Shown: positions 28,980-61,291, counted from the first letter of the stretch. The stretch: 64,000 bases of DNA from Muraenolepis orangiensis (GCA_027704905.1 CM051020.1:21365944-21429943); one strand, 5' to 3'. Notes: generated by a model not told the origin, from the letters alone. Translations and numbers: made by a program.

Positions 28980-29577
28980 CTCTCTCCTTTTCCCTTTGAC
29001 ATAAGACATCGTTTCCATGATGCCTTGCTTTATTTTCTGGAGTTGCCCTTGCAAACCTTCACACACTCTCGCTGGTGGTAGATGTACGGTTAGGAGATGA
29101 CAGTAGATGTACAGTTATCTGCCTAACACACTAACACTAGATGTGGTGGTTATTTTGTTTATTTTATAGAAAAAGCTAAATATTTAAAACAACAACTAAA
29201 CAGCAGAAAAACAACAGAAAACATCTGAGTAGTATAAATGTACAAACAACTGGACCATAGAATGACTCCTCTAAACTGGACCATAGAATGACTCCTCTGA
29301 ACTGGACCATAGAAGGATTGATCTGAACTGGAGCTTAGGATGACTTCTTTACTGTTAGTGTAGATACAGACAGCTGGATGGATTCACTCATGGACGGATG
29401 AAGAGATATTCCCTCACTGATTACACAGTATCAGTGGTATCAATAGTGCATCCTTAGGGGATAGTGGAGTATCAGTATCAGCAGTACATCCTTAAGTAGG
29501 ATAAGCCTGGCAGCTGAGCAATCACTACTCAGCTGCCAGGTGGTATGAGGGAGGTGTACAGCACACATACATAACAC
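28980..29577. other. Intergenic sequence
   Basis: No gene seen. Holds three loose copies of ACTGGACCATAGAATGACTC at 29250-29320 and a doubled CTCAGCTGCCAGG-type inverted pair near 29508-29540. Confidence 0.5.
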
Positions 29578-29579
29578 CA

Positions 29580-29641
<62 letters not shown>
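29578..29641. repeat. (AC)n microsatellite
   Basis: A pure AC run of about 62 bp. Confidence 0.97.
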
Positions 29642-29642
<1 letters not shown>

Positions 29643-29699
29643 CATAGACTTGCACACACACACAAACACACATAGGCCTGCACCCAACAAACCAAAACC

Positions 29700-30780
29700 A
29701 CCCATATCACTGGTTAAAACGATCACTGGTTATGAAAAAATGTGCCAAACACATTTTAAGAAATGCACTTAGCTAAGTCAATATATATATCAATTTATAC
29801 AATATATTCGACACATATTATAAAACAGTTGATTGTTATTATTATTGAGTTAAATAACAGATTTGTGAAGACACATTGTAAATGAGTACTAAAGCCGTGT
29901 TGTGATAGAGAGAGGACATTCAATTGTTGAAACTGGCTGCAGTTTATAAGCATGCAGAACTCACCTTATAATCAAGGGTTACATTAATCTGATAGATTAG
30001 CTTTGCAAATACACACCGATGCTGTGAAGATGAAGCTGTGAAGGTTATGCATTGGAAGTTTTCAAACAATAAGATATGAAGAATATTTTGTACTGCAGCT
30101 ATATTGTTCTCTAGGAAGTGTTTTATTCTGATCAAATAGACACAAACATTCTTAAATCAATACAAACACATATCTGAGTGTTCTGCTGTGTCTGTGGCGT
30201 CACCTGGTGGTCTTTGGTGTAACTGCATCCATTGTGACGAGTCACATGAGCAGGCTCCCTCCAGCACAGACATTCTGTTACTTATGTTAAGAGCCTCTCT
30301 GTATACAATTTACACATGAACACATCGGAATACGTAATGCATATGTGTTTGCAGATGTAATATTATTGTCATGTTTTCTACAGTGTGGAGGTGGTTGATA
30401 AACTGGTTACTGTTTCACCAGAAGATATATAAATATATGTAATAGATTTGTATCCTTTTCTAAAAAACACGTTTGCTGAACAAGGACAACAGTCGAACAC
30501 CAGGAGAAACCGTCAGTTGCTTCCGTTTCGTGGGACTACAGATCTAAGACGATCCGCCATGGACCCACAGCAAGGAGGTCATGACCCACAGCATGTACTC
30601 CTTCATGCGTCGAGATCTTTAGGACCGGGTTTTGGAACAAGGCCACCTCCAACCTCCAGACTAGCAGGTTGATCCACATGCAGAGTCCCGACTGAACTGT
30701 GAGGAGTGCTGCAACTACCATAACATGGTCACCAATATGACACAGGGTCATACTTCTTTACTGGACTCATTACCGTCACT
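29700..30780. other. Intergenic sequence
   Basis: No supported gene. An open frame at 30448-30672 has protein-like stretches (ARRS, LQTSRLIHMQ in other frames) but no family match or splice context; it may be LINE 3' sequence. Confidence 0.4.
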
Positions 30781-30978
30781 GCACTATTCTGCACTGTAGT
30801 GCACTGTATTCATAATTCTGCTATCACTACGGAGCTGCACTAGTAAAATACTAAAAATGCTTTTTGCACCAGCTGCCATATCATCCATTAGACATTTGGT
30901 TAATAGTAGTGTTATAGTATAGTGCTGTTTATAGTATCGTATCGTAACTGTTGTCTGTCTCACTGACAGACAACAGTT
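30780..30978 (+). repeat. LINE 3'-region-like repeat, copy 3 (opposite orientation), ending in a perfect hairpin
   Basis: The plus strand here matches the reverse complement of copies 1 and 2 (TTTTTGCACC, ATCATCCATTAGAC, GTTATAGTATAGTGCTGTTT). It ends with a 14-bp perfect inverted repeat, 30946-30959 and 30965-30978, around a 5-nt loop. Confidence 0.5.
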
Positions 30979-32012
30979 TGTACAACTCGGGAACCAAAAG
31001 TCAGGGTGTTCTGTTGCACTGGGTGTCCCCCAGGGGTCAGTACTGGGTCCACTCCTATTCATCACATATCTCCTCCCCCTGGGCAAAATCCTCGTCACCA
31101 TGGGGTTCACTTTCACTGCTACGCCCACGACACACAGGTCTACATTTCCTCCAAACCCACCACTGCCCTGCCCCCCACCTCCCTCACCACCTGCCTAGAG
31201 GACATCAGGAGCTGGATGAGCAGGAATTTCCTCAAGCTAGCAAAACTGAGGCCCTGCTCATCGGCTCCAAATCCACCCTCACCAAGTCACAAAACAACCC
31301 AGCTCCAAACATCATCATCGACGGCTTCCCCATACCATCCTCTTCCCAAGTAAATCGGTATCACTGCCTTCTTCCATCTTCGGAACATTTCCAGAGTCCG
31401 CTCATCTCTGTCCCAATCCAGCACTGAAATCCTGGTCCACTCATTTGTCACGTCCCGGATTGATTACTGCAATGCACTTCTGACCGGCCTTCCCATCAAA
31501 CTCCTCAACAGACTGCAAATAATTCAGAACTCTGCTGCCCGGATCATCATCTGCAGTAACTCATCTGACCACATCACCCCCGTTCTCATTCAACTACGCT
31601 GGCTTCCTGTGCGCTACCGGATTGACTATAAAAACCTCTTACTCACCTACAAAGATCTCCACAATCTAACCACCATCTCCATCACTGACCTCTTCCTCCG
31701 TTGGCCTCCTCCCCGTCCCCAGCTCACTCCTCAGCACCCTGGGGGCTCCAGCTCTCAGCTGCTCCCAGACTCTGGAGCTCCCTGCCGCTACACATCCCAC
31801 AGTCTGACTCTAGAACAACTTACAAAACCCAACTAAAAAACCATCTGTTCTAACTGGCATATCCCTTATGAACTGTACCATCTTTCTTCCTTTGACTTCC
31901 TGTTGTTTGTCTTGTTTTAAACCCTGCGGACACTTTGTGAAGTCCACTGTTTGTCCACTGTGTGTCTTGAAAGGCGCCCCACAAATAAAATGTATTATTA
32001 TTATTATTATTA
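30979..32012 (+). mobile_element. 5'-truncated L2-like LINE fragment with (ATT)n tail
   Basis: Plus strand. It shows an RT B-motif remnant (GVPQGSVLGPLLF-like near 31020), ILVHSFVTSRIDYCNALLTG near 31435, a QIIQNSAARIII block, and LRWLPVRYRIDYKNLLLTYK near 31600. The 3' end is GAAAGGCGCCCCACAAATAA then ATT repeats (31989-32012). Frameshifted. Confidence 0.8.
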
Positions 32013-32545
32013 TTAATAATACTATTGTTGTAGAAATGAAGAATGCGGACTGAATGGGGAGTCAGCATTACATTGTACTAGTTACACATGGCCAGATAAA
32101 TAATCTTGAAGTCTTAAGGCCAACAAGACAAGTAAGCAAACACTCTCAGAGACTCTGAATGAACACCATTCACTACTCCTAGATTAGAAGTCAGAGTATC
32201 AATCCTTTATGTCCTATGTGGATCTTTCATTTGCCTGCACACACTATGTACATTCAAGGTTATAATAGCGTAGAAGTAGGGGGGCATTCACAGTTTGTAG
32301 AAGGGCTTTAGCTTCCGAGTGTATCCATCCCTTGCCTCCTCTTTTCCTTTTTATTTAAACTAAATACTGTAGAACCGAACAAGGCATTAGTATTGGGAGT
32401 CAAGGGAGGACCACAGACACTCATGAAGCGCTTTGGACGGTACAGCTTGGAAGACAAGCCTCAAGAGTCACAAGAGAAACCGCGTACTACACAAACACAC
32501 ACACAATAAAATGCCATCTGACATTTAAGTACCATTGACAAAAGT

Positions 32546-32551
32546 TTTATT
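32546..32551 (-). terminator. Candidate poly(A) signal AATAAA for tgfbr1
   Basis: AATAAA is read on the minus strand. About 35-55 bases downstream there is a TTTTATTGTGTGTGTG stretch followed by more GT, the usual U/GU-rich downstream element. The spacing fits cleavage near 32525-32530. Confidence 0.5.
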
Positions 32552-35500
32552 CTCTTTCATTTTTTTAAGCATTTCATAGAAACAAAAAACAAAATCCAAA
32601 AAAAATAAATCATAAATTGCAAAGTTGGAGTAAACAAATTGAGAAAAATATTTACAGTGAGGTAAAACACATTGGTCTTAAAATGAGGTATTTTCTTTTC
32701 ATTTCGATGACCTTTTATATGTTTATTTTCAGCTTTTGAATGACTAATCTATATAAAGCAAGTGATGCAGACTTCAACACAAGAGACTATCACATGCAAT
32801 TGTGTCATTCAGGGTGGATTAGGAAACAAAATAACTTCTACTGTTAGCTACACAGGCCTCCATCCAGTCCACCAGCGGTAAAACAAAGCTTGCATTTGCA
32901 AATGGTTGTTCTGCAAGGCCCTTCAGTGACCCCAACTGCTCATCAACAGCTTCAAGTAAGCCTGGTTACAGGTCAGCCAACGCTACCAAAATGTAACCAA
33001 AAACACTAAACGTATCTTACACACAACTAAACAACTATAATTATTTTCCGACTGGCTTAAATCGTTTCTTGGGTGGGAGATGAAACTTGCCATACAAACT
33101 TTGGTCATTTTTCACTAATTAAAACCAATCAGAAACAGGCTACAGCTGTTCCTGTTTTTTATTTATTTTTACTGCAGTGTTTGGCCGCTCTGCGAAACCC
33201 TTCAGAGAAGCAACTGACTCATGCACACGCCAGACAGCTAGCTGAATGTTAGCGGCTGGCTAACATGTTCATCAAAGCATGGCAGCGGTTCCTCTTAACA
33301 TCACATTGCATCCTTGCCAGCTGTTGTTTGTTGGCTGCCCAGGTGACGTGGTCACAGTGAGTGGATCATGTTGGCATAGGAAAATCACCTGACCTTTGAC
33401 ATCCCACGGACCAACTGGGGCCGTGAAGCCAGCTGGGGATTTGCATAAGAGAAGACACTGTGTGTGTGTGTGTGTGTGTGTGTACATCATACTTGCATGT
33501 TTTCAACAACTGCTTTAGCTCTGCTATGGCCGTTGGGCTAAAGCAATGTTGGTTGTGCTCTGGCTCAGCTAAGCTGGTGGAGATTGTGAGATGCATGGTG
33601 GAGTACATACATTCACAGCTGCTCCAGGACCAAGTGTGTGGTTTAAGAGTGGGTTAGCACTGCTGGCGTAGTTCACACACATTGTCCTAGTTGTCCGTTT
33701 GTACACTGGATCGGGATTGCTTAGAGAAGTAAGGAAAGACCACTGAAGGACCTGGGCACTAAAACACATACCTGGACCCTAGCGCTTCCTAATTGGGTTT
33801 GAGTCACAAAAGGGCACAGGTAGGAATTTGCTCCCAAAGCAAAACACAAAAAAACAAGCGATTGCCCTGTTTCAGAGCGGACAAAGAACCAGATCTGAAT
33901 TTGGGGGAGGGGGGGGGGGTTCCTTTTAATGGTGGAAATCCTTGACCCTTTATCTTCCAATTCAAGTGGATTTGCTTTGGAGCACTGACCAAAGTCTAAT
34001 AGTTTGGCTAAATACATTATTGGCCCTTTAAACGGAGTACAAAAAGAAAAAACAAAAAAAATTGACATTAACCACATATAAAGAACATACAAGACTCCTA
34101 CAGCCCGACCACATTGAAGCACGGACAGATGACGGATACAACCACAATGGGACAAAAGGAATAAATACATTTGCTAAGAAATAATGCAAACAAAAAACTG
34201 TTTTTTCCCCCTCTAATTTTCTTTAACATTTTTATTTAATTATTTCTGTATAATTAATTTTGTCATAACCAATTCCTCCATGTATGAATATGTGCTCTTC
34301 ATTCTTAAATAAATAAATGCACATATACAGACTGTTGAAACAAACCAATAGGGGGTGTCAACACATTAAGAATGTAAATAAAAATCATACCCAAATCATT
34401 TGGATAATTAGGAATAAAAACTATTCACATCCAACATGCATTTATGTGTTTCTTAATTTTGTTCACACACTTTTATAGGGGATTCATTTATTTCAACTGT
34501 TGGGCCTTTTTTTCTTTTAAAGAGTCACCAAACACCAAACTAGTATGACTTAAATTAGTTACAATTGTTGAATTGGATCGTTTTGAGGGCCTACAGATTC
34601 AGATTGAGTTGATCTTAAAGAGCGGTGTCCATAAACATATTCTGAGTTTAGTCTGACCTCTAATACCTGTATCTCAGGTGTAAAGACAACAAACCTGATT
34701 ATTCCATGACAAGAATGACAATAAAATGACATACAATGCAGTATATAAAACAGAGAAAAATAGATGTAAAGTTGTTCTTGCAATTTCTTTTTTTTTTTTT
34801 TACAGTTAAGTCATTTTGGGGTTAAAGTAAAAGAAGAAGGCTGCTGGTGATTTTTAAGACAGAATGAAGTCCTGGTGCAGCACACCAGTGCTCCAGCAGG
34901 AGGTGCTGTTGAGTTGAGCTATCGTTGTTGCTAATGTCCCAGAGTATGACTTGACAAACGTATGTACAATCCAACAGCTATACTTGAATGAATGTTGATA
35001 TTGGTTCAGGTAGGTCATGAATTAACCCTCTTTTGCTTGGATAGCAGCCAATAATCAACTCAGCTTTCTTGGGATTAAAAAAGGACAGTTCTCTTGTTTC
35101 TCTTTTGTATTTACAGGTTTGAAGCAGATCCGAAACATTTGGAAACACTTCATTCTAGGGGAAAACAACATTTCAGATTTCTATACAGGTTAATATGGCA
35201 CGGATAGTCTATTTGTGTTTTGATGCACTTGTGGAGTTTGCTGTGGTTGACCCCCAAACCTCTGGATATCGATTGACACTGCCTTTAGCACACAGAATAT
35301 TTTGATAACCGCCATAGAAAACAGGCTTTCAAAATAGAGGACTGCAATGTGCTCCGGTTTATATAAAAAGTGAACTTGAGAAGCCACAGAACACAGCAAC
35401 ATGGCACAGACCGAATTCATGTACATCCAACAGTAGCCGTGGACAAGCTATGCAGCAGCACGAAAGAAAACAAACCGACAAACAAAATAAAGACTTGACG

Positions 35501-36345
35501 AGGTCCATACTGCCACATTCTGACCTTGAACCAATTACCAGGCAGATATGCTGTATCCAGGCAGATCAAGTCGATGATCAGTATTCATTAGTAGTAACGT
35601 GTAGTTCTTATTCAAAGGGTTGTATTTATTCATGTGTGAGAGACATGGTTAGAATAGGTTTATGTGTACGGCAGTATGGGCAACAAGACAATAAATAAGA
35701 CTGGTGCTACATTTTGTTTTTTTGTCCTTAAGATAATATATGATCAGTTTGAACATGGTAATCATTCATATACGTCATATCATATTCATATATGTTTTAC
35801 AAAAGAAACAAAAGCAAATTTCCGACATATTTGTTGGTCCCTTAAGGCTTGCAAAGCTGAAATGACAAAGGTGTCGATGTTGCATTTTTTTCTTATTGTT
35901 TTTGCTGTTGCTATTTCGGAAATGTACATTCTAGTAGAAAAAGATCTTGCCACAAAGGACAAAACATAAATAAACTAAACCACATTACCCCAAAACAATG
36001 GAAAAACTATGGCTTAGTAAATATCCACTTGCTATATTTAAAATGAATGTGCATCACTCCCAGTTTTTTTTTGTAAGTTTTGATCCTCAGATAAAAGTTA
36101 ATTTTATTTTTAAAATAACATGCCTGCCACCCATTTGTAAACAACGGAGCACGCAAGAGAGAACCACCAAACTAGCTGTTTATTCGAGCAACTTTTAGAT
36201 GTCATTTATTTTCTGTTTCTTTCCAAAGTCACGGTTTTAGTGGTTTGTGTTTTGACGGAGCCCTTGAGTTCAGTGGAGGTTCTCGCCTCTTGGGGACAAG
36301 GGCATCCCATAATGAGTTACATGTATGGAGGCATGGCGATGGCCC

Positions 36346-36493
<148 letters not shown>

Positions 36494-37532
36494 TTAGAGT
36501 AAAGTTGGAGTCGTTCCAGCAGATGGATGAGAGCTTCTCTTCAAGGATCCTCTGAGGCTTTCACTGCACACGCGTGTGAAGGAACAAACAGCCGGACAGA
36601 CCAGAGCAGGAACAGGAAAAGAGGCAAAACCATACGTGTAAACAGCAAACTGGATTGCATGTGTCCATTTTAAAGCTGTGGCACTTTGAACCCCCGGGGC
36701 TTGGAAGGCATGGTGGCAGCTGATCATTGTTGTAGGTAGTTGTTTGGGTAGTCAAGCAGAGGAGAGCAGAAAGAGAAGGATATTAATAATAATAATAAGG
36801 ATATTGCATATGTTGCAGCACGTTAGCTGAGAATGAAAGAGACGGTGTCCTGTTTATCTTGCTGGATAAAAACAAGAAAATTGAAATGTCCAAATGTAAC
36901 TAACAAAATAAAGAGCTCAGGAAGAGGGTCCTCTCACCGAATGAAACCCATAATACAAACTGACCTGTCTGGTAACACTGATGAGTTGAGAGTCGTTCCC
37001 AACAGTGAATCGGCCCTCATGGCAGCATCACTACACAGAACACCAACACAAGGCCATCCCAAGAATGAAACAGCCGTGTTATGAGGTTGGACCAAAAGAG
37101 CTCCGAGGATGTAGAGGATACTGATGGTTTAAGACATCACCAGGATGACCGGCAGACGGGACAGGGGGTTCTGTCCATAGCTATGAGCGGGGTCTCCGCG
37201 ACTCTCTCAGGCTTCAGCACCGTTAGTTGGGATCACGGTTGTTGGTGGGTTGTGGGACCGAAACAACCAAGACCTAATCTATCATGAGCTCCCCAGAGGC
37301 AGCAGGAGAGAGAGGGTGAGGTGTGTCAATGATGGACTTTAAAATAAAAAGCGCTAATGTTGTTAGATCGGCCTGGTCCATTCATGTATGTGGACACCCA
37401 ATTCCCCATGGGCACCCAAGGGAGAGTGTGTGTGTGTGTGTCAGCCCATCTAAAACGTGTTGATGCATATGCTTGTGTGGATGCTCAAAAACAAACCAAA
37501 GATAGAGAAAAAGAAAAGAAAAAAATAATATG

Positions 37533-37566
<34 letters not shown>
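37533..37566. repeat. (ATA)n microsatellite
   Basis: A trinucleotide run in the probable tgfbr1 3' UTR. Confidence 0.95.
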
Positions 37567-37567
<1 letters not shown>

Positions 37568-37762
37568 TACACATTTGCTTTGATAATAAAAATAATATGG
37601 ATAATATGGATTCAGTGTAGATATGTGAGTGTGTGTCTTCATCTTGATGCCCTCCTGCTGACTGAGCTGTGATAGGCTCTACATCTTGATGCCCTCCTGC
37701 TGACTGAGCTGTGATAGGCTCTACATCTTGATGCCCTCCTGCTGACTGAGCTGTGATAGGCT

Positions 37763-52133
<14,371 letters not shown>

Positions 52134-52310
52134 CTGTTGACATGAAGACATAGACACCACTTGGTTCATATTGGAGCAAATACATACTTTCGAACAAAAA
52201 ACCCACGCCCCATTAAGAGAAAAGAGATACATCGTTATGAACACAGGCATAGAGAACCAGCCGTTTGTAAACATGTTCCCCCATGACAGCCTGTGGCAGG
52301 TGGGAGCAGC

Positions 52311-52424
52311 TCCAGGCTCCGCCCCCCAGGCTCCACCCCCCCCAGGCTCTCCCCCCACCCAGGCTCCGCCCCCCAGGCTGTCCCCCACCCAGGCTCCGCC
52401 CCCCAGGCTCTCCCCCACCCAGGT
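52311..52424. repeat. Short C-rich minisatellite near tgfbr1 exon 2
   Basis: Five or so copies of a CCCAGGCTCCGCCCCCCAGG-like unit about 180 bp upstream of exon 2 in intron 1. Confidence 0.9.
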
Positions 52425-52501
52425 GACAGAGCGCTTCAATGTGTTCCTTCAGGTCATCCCTAGTTGACGCCAACCTTCCTTCCACACTGGATGTGATCTA
52501 T

Positions 52502-53919
<1,418 letters not shown>

Positions 53920-54227
53920 ATTTGCACTGTGCAGACAGAAAGTGTTAATTAATAGCTTAAGTGATTCAGTCCTTGAAGAGAGAGAATGAATCACTGTGTA
54001 GGAACTTGCATGACTAGCGAGTCTAGACTGAAGTCATGTGTTGTTGTTGTCCGACAATCCCCTGTCACTCAGGGCTCTAGAAACAATAAGGCCTACCCTT
54101 GTACATGTTGTAATCGTGGATTTACAGTTCTCTATACAGTATATATATTATAAATAGGTTTGTGCAAAAAACAGGAGACATATACATCATGTATATACTA
54201 TTCCCACATCCCCATGTTAGTTGAAAC

Positions 54228-55120
54228 TAGGGATGGGCGATATGGACTTAAAACGATATCACGATATTTCATGGTATTTATTGCGATAACGATAAATGAC
54301 GATAAATGACCAAAAAAAATAAAATCTTAATCCTTACCATCATCAAATACGTAAGGGATAATGAACGGAACGCTCATTAATAAGTCGGTAGTCGGTCCCG
54401 ACTTATTATGATTTACTTCCGCAGAGAAAAAAATAGTTCTCCGAAGTTGAGGCGTTGCTTGGCAACTGGCGCAAACAATTCAGCAATTCTATCAGCAAGT
54501 CAGTATTTTCCTTCAGGAAAAGTGAACGGGACTACTCGCAGAGTGATATGATAGCCGTGAATAGAAGCCAATTCCAGTGAAAATGCAAACGCCAATACTC
54601 ACAGGATTCATAATCTAACCCCAGGAGAAACAAATGCAAAGGTTGTAAAAAAAAAAAATTAACGTCCGGTGAACTGTCTCACGCTGACGATCCCCTTGGT
54701 CTGGTTGTACTTTAGGTGGAGGAACACATTGGACGTGTTTCCATCCTTTGTTTGTACTTTAGGTGGTGGAACACATTGGACGTGTTTCCATCCTTTGTTT
54801 GTACTTTAGGTGGTGGAACACATTGGACGTGTTTCCATCCTTTGTACTGTTTGTTGACACACTTTGCATAAAGCAGACGTTTGATTAACGTCTGCTATAT
54901 GACCCAAACCAGGTCCGCACTACAGATGGAGCTCCTGGTTTCTCCATTAACTCCTCCTCGCCTCGTTAGGAACTCCGCCTTCCGCCATTGTTTTTCTCCT
55001 TCTACATGCCCACGTTTGTCGCATATGTAAACACGTCATTAATTATCGTCATTACCGCGGTATGACAAAATACTTATTGTGGGGAGGACTTATCGCGATA
55101 AACGATATGGCACAGCCCTA
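54228..55120. mobile_element. Non-autonomous hAT-like element, 893 bp, with 8-bp target duplication
   Basis: The ends are TAGGGATGGGCGATATGG and the inverted TAGGGCTGTGCCATATCG. They are flanked by identical GTTGAAAC at 54220-54227 and 55121-55128. 8-bp duplications are the hAT rule (known). No transposase frame is present. It contains three tandem 47-bp units (54705-54845). Confidence 0.9.
54705..54845. repeat. 47-bp tandem triplication inside the hAT-like element
   Basis: Units begin TTTGTACTTTAGGTGG and end CATCCTTTG, three copies. Confidence 0.92.
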
Positions 55121-55128
55121 GTTGAAAC

Positions 55129-56073
<945 letters not shown>

Positions 56074-56359
56074 CCAATAAAGAGGATTCAATCCTCCAGA
56101 TTTAGATTCAATAAACCTGACTGTCCCTGGTCCTGTCAAGGGATTTGTGAAAGGATTTGACACTTCCCACCTATATTTTACTGTAAATCAATAATCAGGG
56201 TCTGCTGCTTGGAACATAACATGGCATTTTGTTCTGATGAGTTTGATTTAATCTCCCTTGACTAGGGCCTTCACGGTCACCCCTGGGTGAACGTGAAGGG
56301 CCTAGTGAGAGCAAGCTTACAGGCGGAATAAGATGTGATAAATAAGGACTGGCAGGAAG

Positions 56360-57869
<1,510 letters not shown>

Positions 57870-57971
57870 CTTCACCTAGCTACACCTAGCTTCACCTAGC
57901 TACACCTAGCTTCACCTAGCTACACCTAGCTTCACCTAGCTACACCTAGCTTCACCTAGCTACACCTAGCT
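57870..57971. repeat. 20-bp minisatellite
   Basis: Five copies of TTCACCTAGCTACACCTAGC. Confidence 0.95.
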
Positions 57972-59964
57972 GGGCATACAGACTATGAACGGATGCTGGC
58001 GTCTATGTAGCTATCCTGATGTGGCAGTCGGAATGCAAGAGGTGACAGACACACATTTGACAACAATGAGTACTCCTAACAACATATAATCCCTTTTCAA
58101 TATTAAGCTATACATTTCCTAATGTCTCGTCTTGACTCGTCCTACCTGTATGTCACAGCAGGGGGAACTGTGTGAGTGGCACTGCATCACTGATCAGGTA
58201 AGCAATGGTGCCCCTAGACAGAAGGCCTGTCTGTACCAAGGATGCATGTCACCGGAGCCCCTCTTTAGTCTTTCATTTACTGCAAGACTGTGATCAGATA
58301 GACAGAACCTGAGGCAGAATACAGTTATTAAGGACGGAATGTGAATGGGTTTAAACTACCGCAAAGGGACCATTCAATTCCTGCCCTCAATGTGTCAAAT
58401 GTGGATCCTTTCTGCTGCTGGATTCCAAAATCTCAAACATTGGAAGTGCTCTGTATAAGGAAAATCTCCACACCCTCGAAAGGGTCCTGTGTAACAAGTA
58501 ATACCGTAGTGAATCCACAGGACTTGTGCTATTCCCCTGAAGAGAAAAGGTTTCTAGAAAAGGAAAAAAAGATTGCTCCCTGTTCTATTCATGTTTATTA
58601 AATGACCAACCTATTGTTATTGGTAGGGAAAATTTAATCAGCAGATTTAAAACGGCCACTGCCACTTAAGCCCTGCTTACAATTTTGTGAAAGCAATAAG
58701 CTGTGCTGCTGTGGAAGTCTTCAATAAAAGCAATCCTTCTTTTGTAAGGTGAGGTGAGATCAGGCTACTCAGGAACCGGTGAGATGTTGTGAGGCATTCA
58801 GCCCCAATACCCAGCACCAAGACCTTGATGGTCAAAAGAGGTTCCTCTACAGAGAGCTACATTACATTATATTACATTACATAATACCCATACACTCCTA
58901 TTTAACTTCACATAAAAATCACCTTGCCGTATCAGGTTTTTATACTTCGACATCTCAATTTAAGACACATTTTAAACAATTGTGTTCAATATAATGAAAT
59001 AAATGATTATGTATTTTTTATCTTTTGCTCTCAGTCAAAGGTAAAGAAGGAAAACAATGTTAATGGATGATGATGATAAATGTTTAGATTAATTGATAGA
59101 AAAGCCCTATATGTGTAAAACTATTTTGATTAAAAATAGCGTTTTAGTTTTTTATAAAAAAAATAAAAGAATAGTTTTCTAAGCTTTGTTGAATCTTAAA
59201 CACTAAGTTGAATGATAAACACTTTGAATCGTATATACACTAAGGAGCTAGAGTTTAATCTAATACACTGAACACAAAGAACAGGACCAGGGAATAGAGA
59301 GAGTGAACAGGGCAGAATGGCTTCACATTTCCAAAATCAATGGCAATTAGATTAAATGGAACCCACACAAACCATAAATAACATACAAGCAAGATGGGTG
59401 CACATACAAAGACACACACACAGCCCTAAATGTGGTGTAATTGAATGATGTTGAATTATTTGCACCACTGCTCGTTAGCATGTTTTTTTGCAGCAACAAG
59501 ACGAAAGGGGTGGAGTCAGGAGTCACAAGATATAAATAACACCACAATCCCATTTGTTGTGCTATTATAACCTTGAGATGTGGCACATTCAGTGAGACAT
59601 GGGCCTATGAGTCTTAGATATATCCAGACCACACTGAACAGCATTTACACCCATTTGAACACAACTACATTCATGGTGGTAGATTATCGATTTAATTTAA
59701 AAATAATTGGTGGTGCATACTGTAAAAACAGTAATACTAAAGAACTTGCTGAGTTGTAGAAGTTTGTCATTTGATTTTAATGTAAGAGATATATACAATC
59801 AGTTGTATCAAAATAATTGTAAAAATGAACTCATGTTTTATTTATTAATTAATTGCAGAGTCCAAAATGTTGATTTCTATTTATATGCAATTCATTTTGC
59901 TGCACTAATTGATGAGCACTAAATCCTCACTTATTTTTCTTATTTGCGTTTGCAGCTAGCCATT
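57972..59964 (-). other. tgfbr1: Probable tgfbr1 intron 1
   Basis: AT-rich DNA with a short ATTACATTATATTAC patch at 58860-58885; no gene seen. Confidence 0.45.
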
Positions 59965-60370
59965 GGTTTATCTGCCCAGCCATTGGTCCATTGACCTGCC
60001 CAACCATTGGTCCATTGACCTGCCCAGCCATTGGTCCATTGACCTGCCCAGCCATTGGTCCATTGACCTGCCCAGCCATTGGTCCATTGATCTGCCCCGC
60101 CATTGGTCCATTGACCTGCCCTGCCATTGATCTGCCCAGCCATTGGTTCATTGATCTGCCCAGCCATTGACCTGCTCAGCCATTGGTCCATTGATCTGCC
60201 CAGTCATTGGTCCATTGATCTGCCCAGCCATTGACCTGCTCAGCCATTGGTCCATTGACCTGCTCAACCATTGGTCCATTGACCTGCTCAGCCATTGGTC
60301 CATTGACCTGCTCAGCCATTGGTCCATTGACCTGCTCAGCCATTGGTCCATTGACCTGCTCAGCCATTGG
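59965..60370. repeat. 24-bp minisatellite (CATTGGTCCATTGACCTGCC)
   Basis: About 17 units of 24 bp, with a switch from CTGCCCAGC to CTGCTCAGC units near 60170 and shortened units that lack the GGTCCATT step. Confidence 0.95.
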
Positions 60371-60536
60371 ATTATACCGTAAAGACAGAATCCAAACATT
60401 GAGTTAAAGCAGTCCAGGTGCCGTTACTGTTGCTCAGCTCACCACTCAAGCAACCGACACCAGCTGTTGTGACACCATCGTCTTTTTTCTCCCACATAAG
60501 GATGTGCGCTGATGTAATCACCAAAGTCATCTAGTC

Positions 60537-61291
60537 CAGGGGTTCCCAACCGCCGGGCCGCGGACCGGTACCGGGCCGTGGAGGTGTTACTGCCGGGCCG
60601 CGAAACAGCTGTGTGTTTATCATCATATTTTACTCAAATAATTTGAGTATAGGTGAACGGCGGGCGGTATAATCTATATATAGATATTATATATATAGTA
60701 TAATCTATATATCAGTGGTGAAGCGTCAGGGCCTTCAAGGTATTCAGAGAAGACCCTGGAACTCTCAGATGAAACAAAAAAAATCGAATTAATTGTATTA
60801 ATAAAATGTAATCAAATTTAATCAAATTGAAATCAAATGAATAAATGAGAATGGTATCGGTGTTGTTATCTGTTATATTACAGTGTTACGTTGATTTGTT
60901 TGTCTTTCTCGGTCCATGCACGGCGCATTTGAGTGGTTTTGTGTTGGAAAAACAATGAATCAACCAATCAGATATTTTTCTGGGTTGCTGGGAAGAATAT
61001 CCTTCAACCAAAGTATTCCCGATGACTTTGGCCCTTAGACTGAATGAGAGCGTACGTTTGGATTGACAATTTGATCAACCAATCATATAGTGATTTGTAG
61101 CCAATGGGCGTATTCTTTCAGATTTCCCCACAGCTCGAACGAGCCGGTTTTGTTACGGCGCTCCGCGTACATGCACGTTTATACTGAAATCGAGCCCTGC
61201 CATTTTGTTAGGGGTGTGTGTTGACAACACACTTTGACAATCGGTCCGCAAGATTTTTTTTCCGTGGCACAAAAAAGGTTGGGAACCCCTG
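60537..61291. mobile_element. Non-autonomous hAT-like element, 755 bp
   Basis: The ends are CAGGGGTTCCCAACC and the inverted GGTTGGGAACCCCTG, a perfect 15-bp pair. Flanks ATCTAGTC (60529-60536) and ACCTAGGC (61292-61299) match at 6 of 8 bases, fitting an old 8-bp duplication. No transposase frame. Confidence 0.85.

Noticed and set aside
35450..36198. Plus-strand open frames of 66-101 codons
   Set aside because: They lie in the probable tgfbr1 3' UTR, have no family signal and no splice context.
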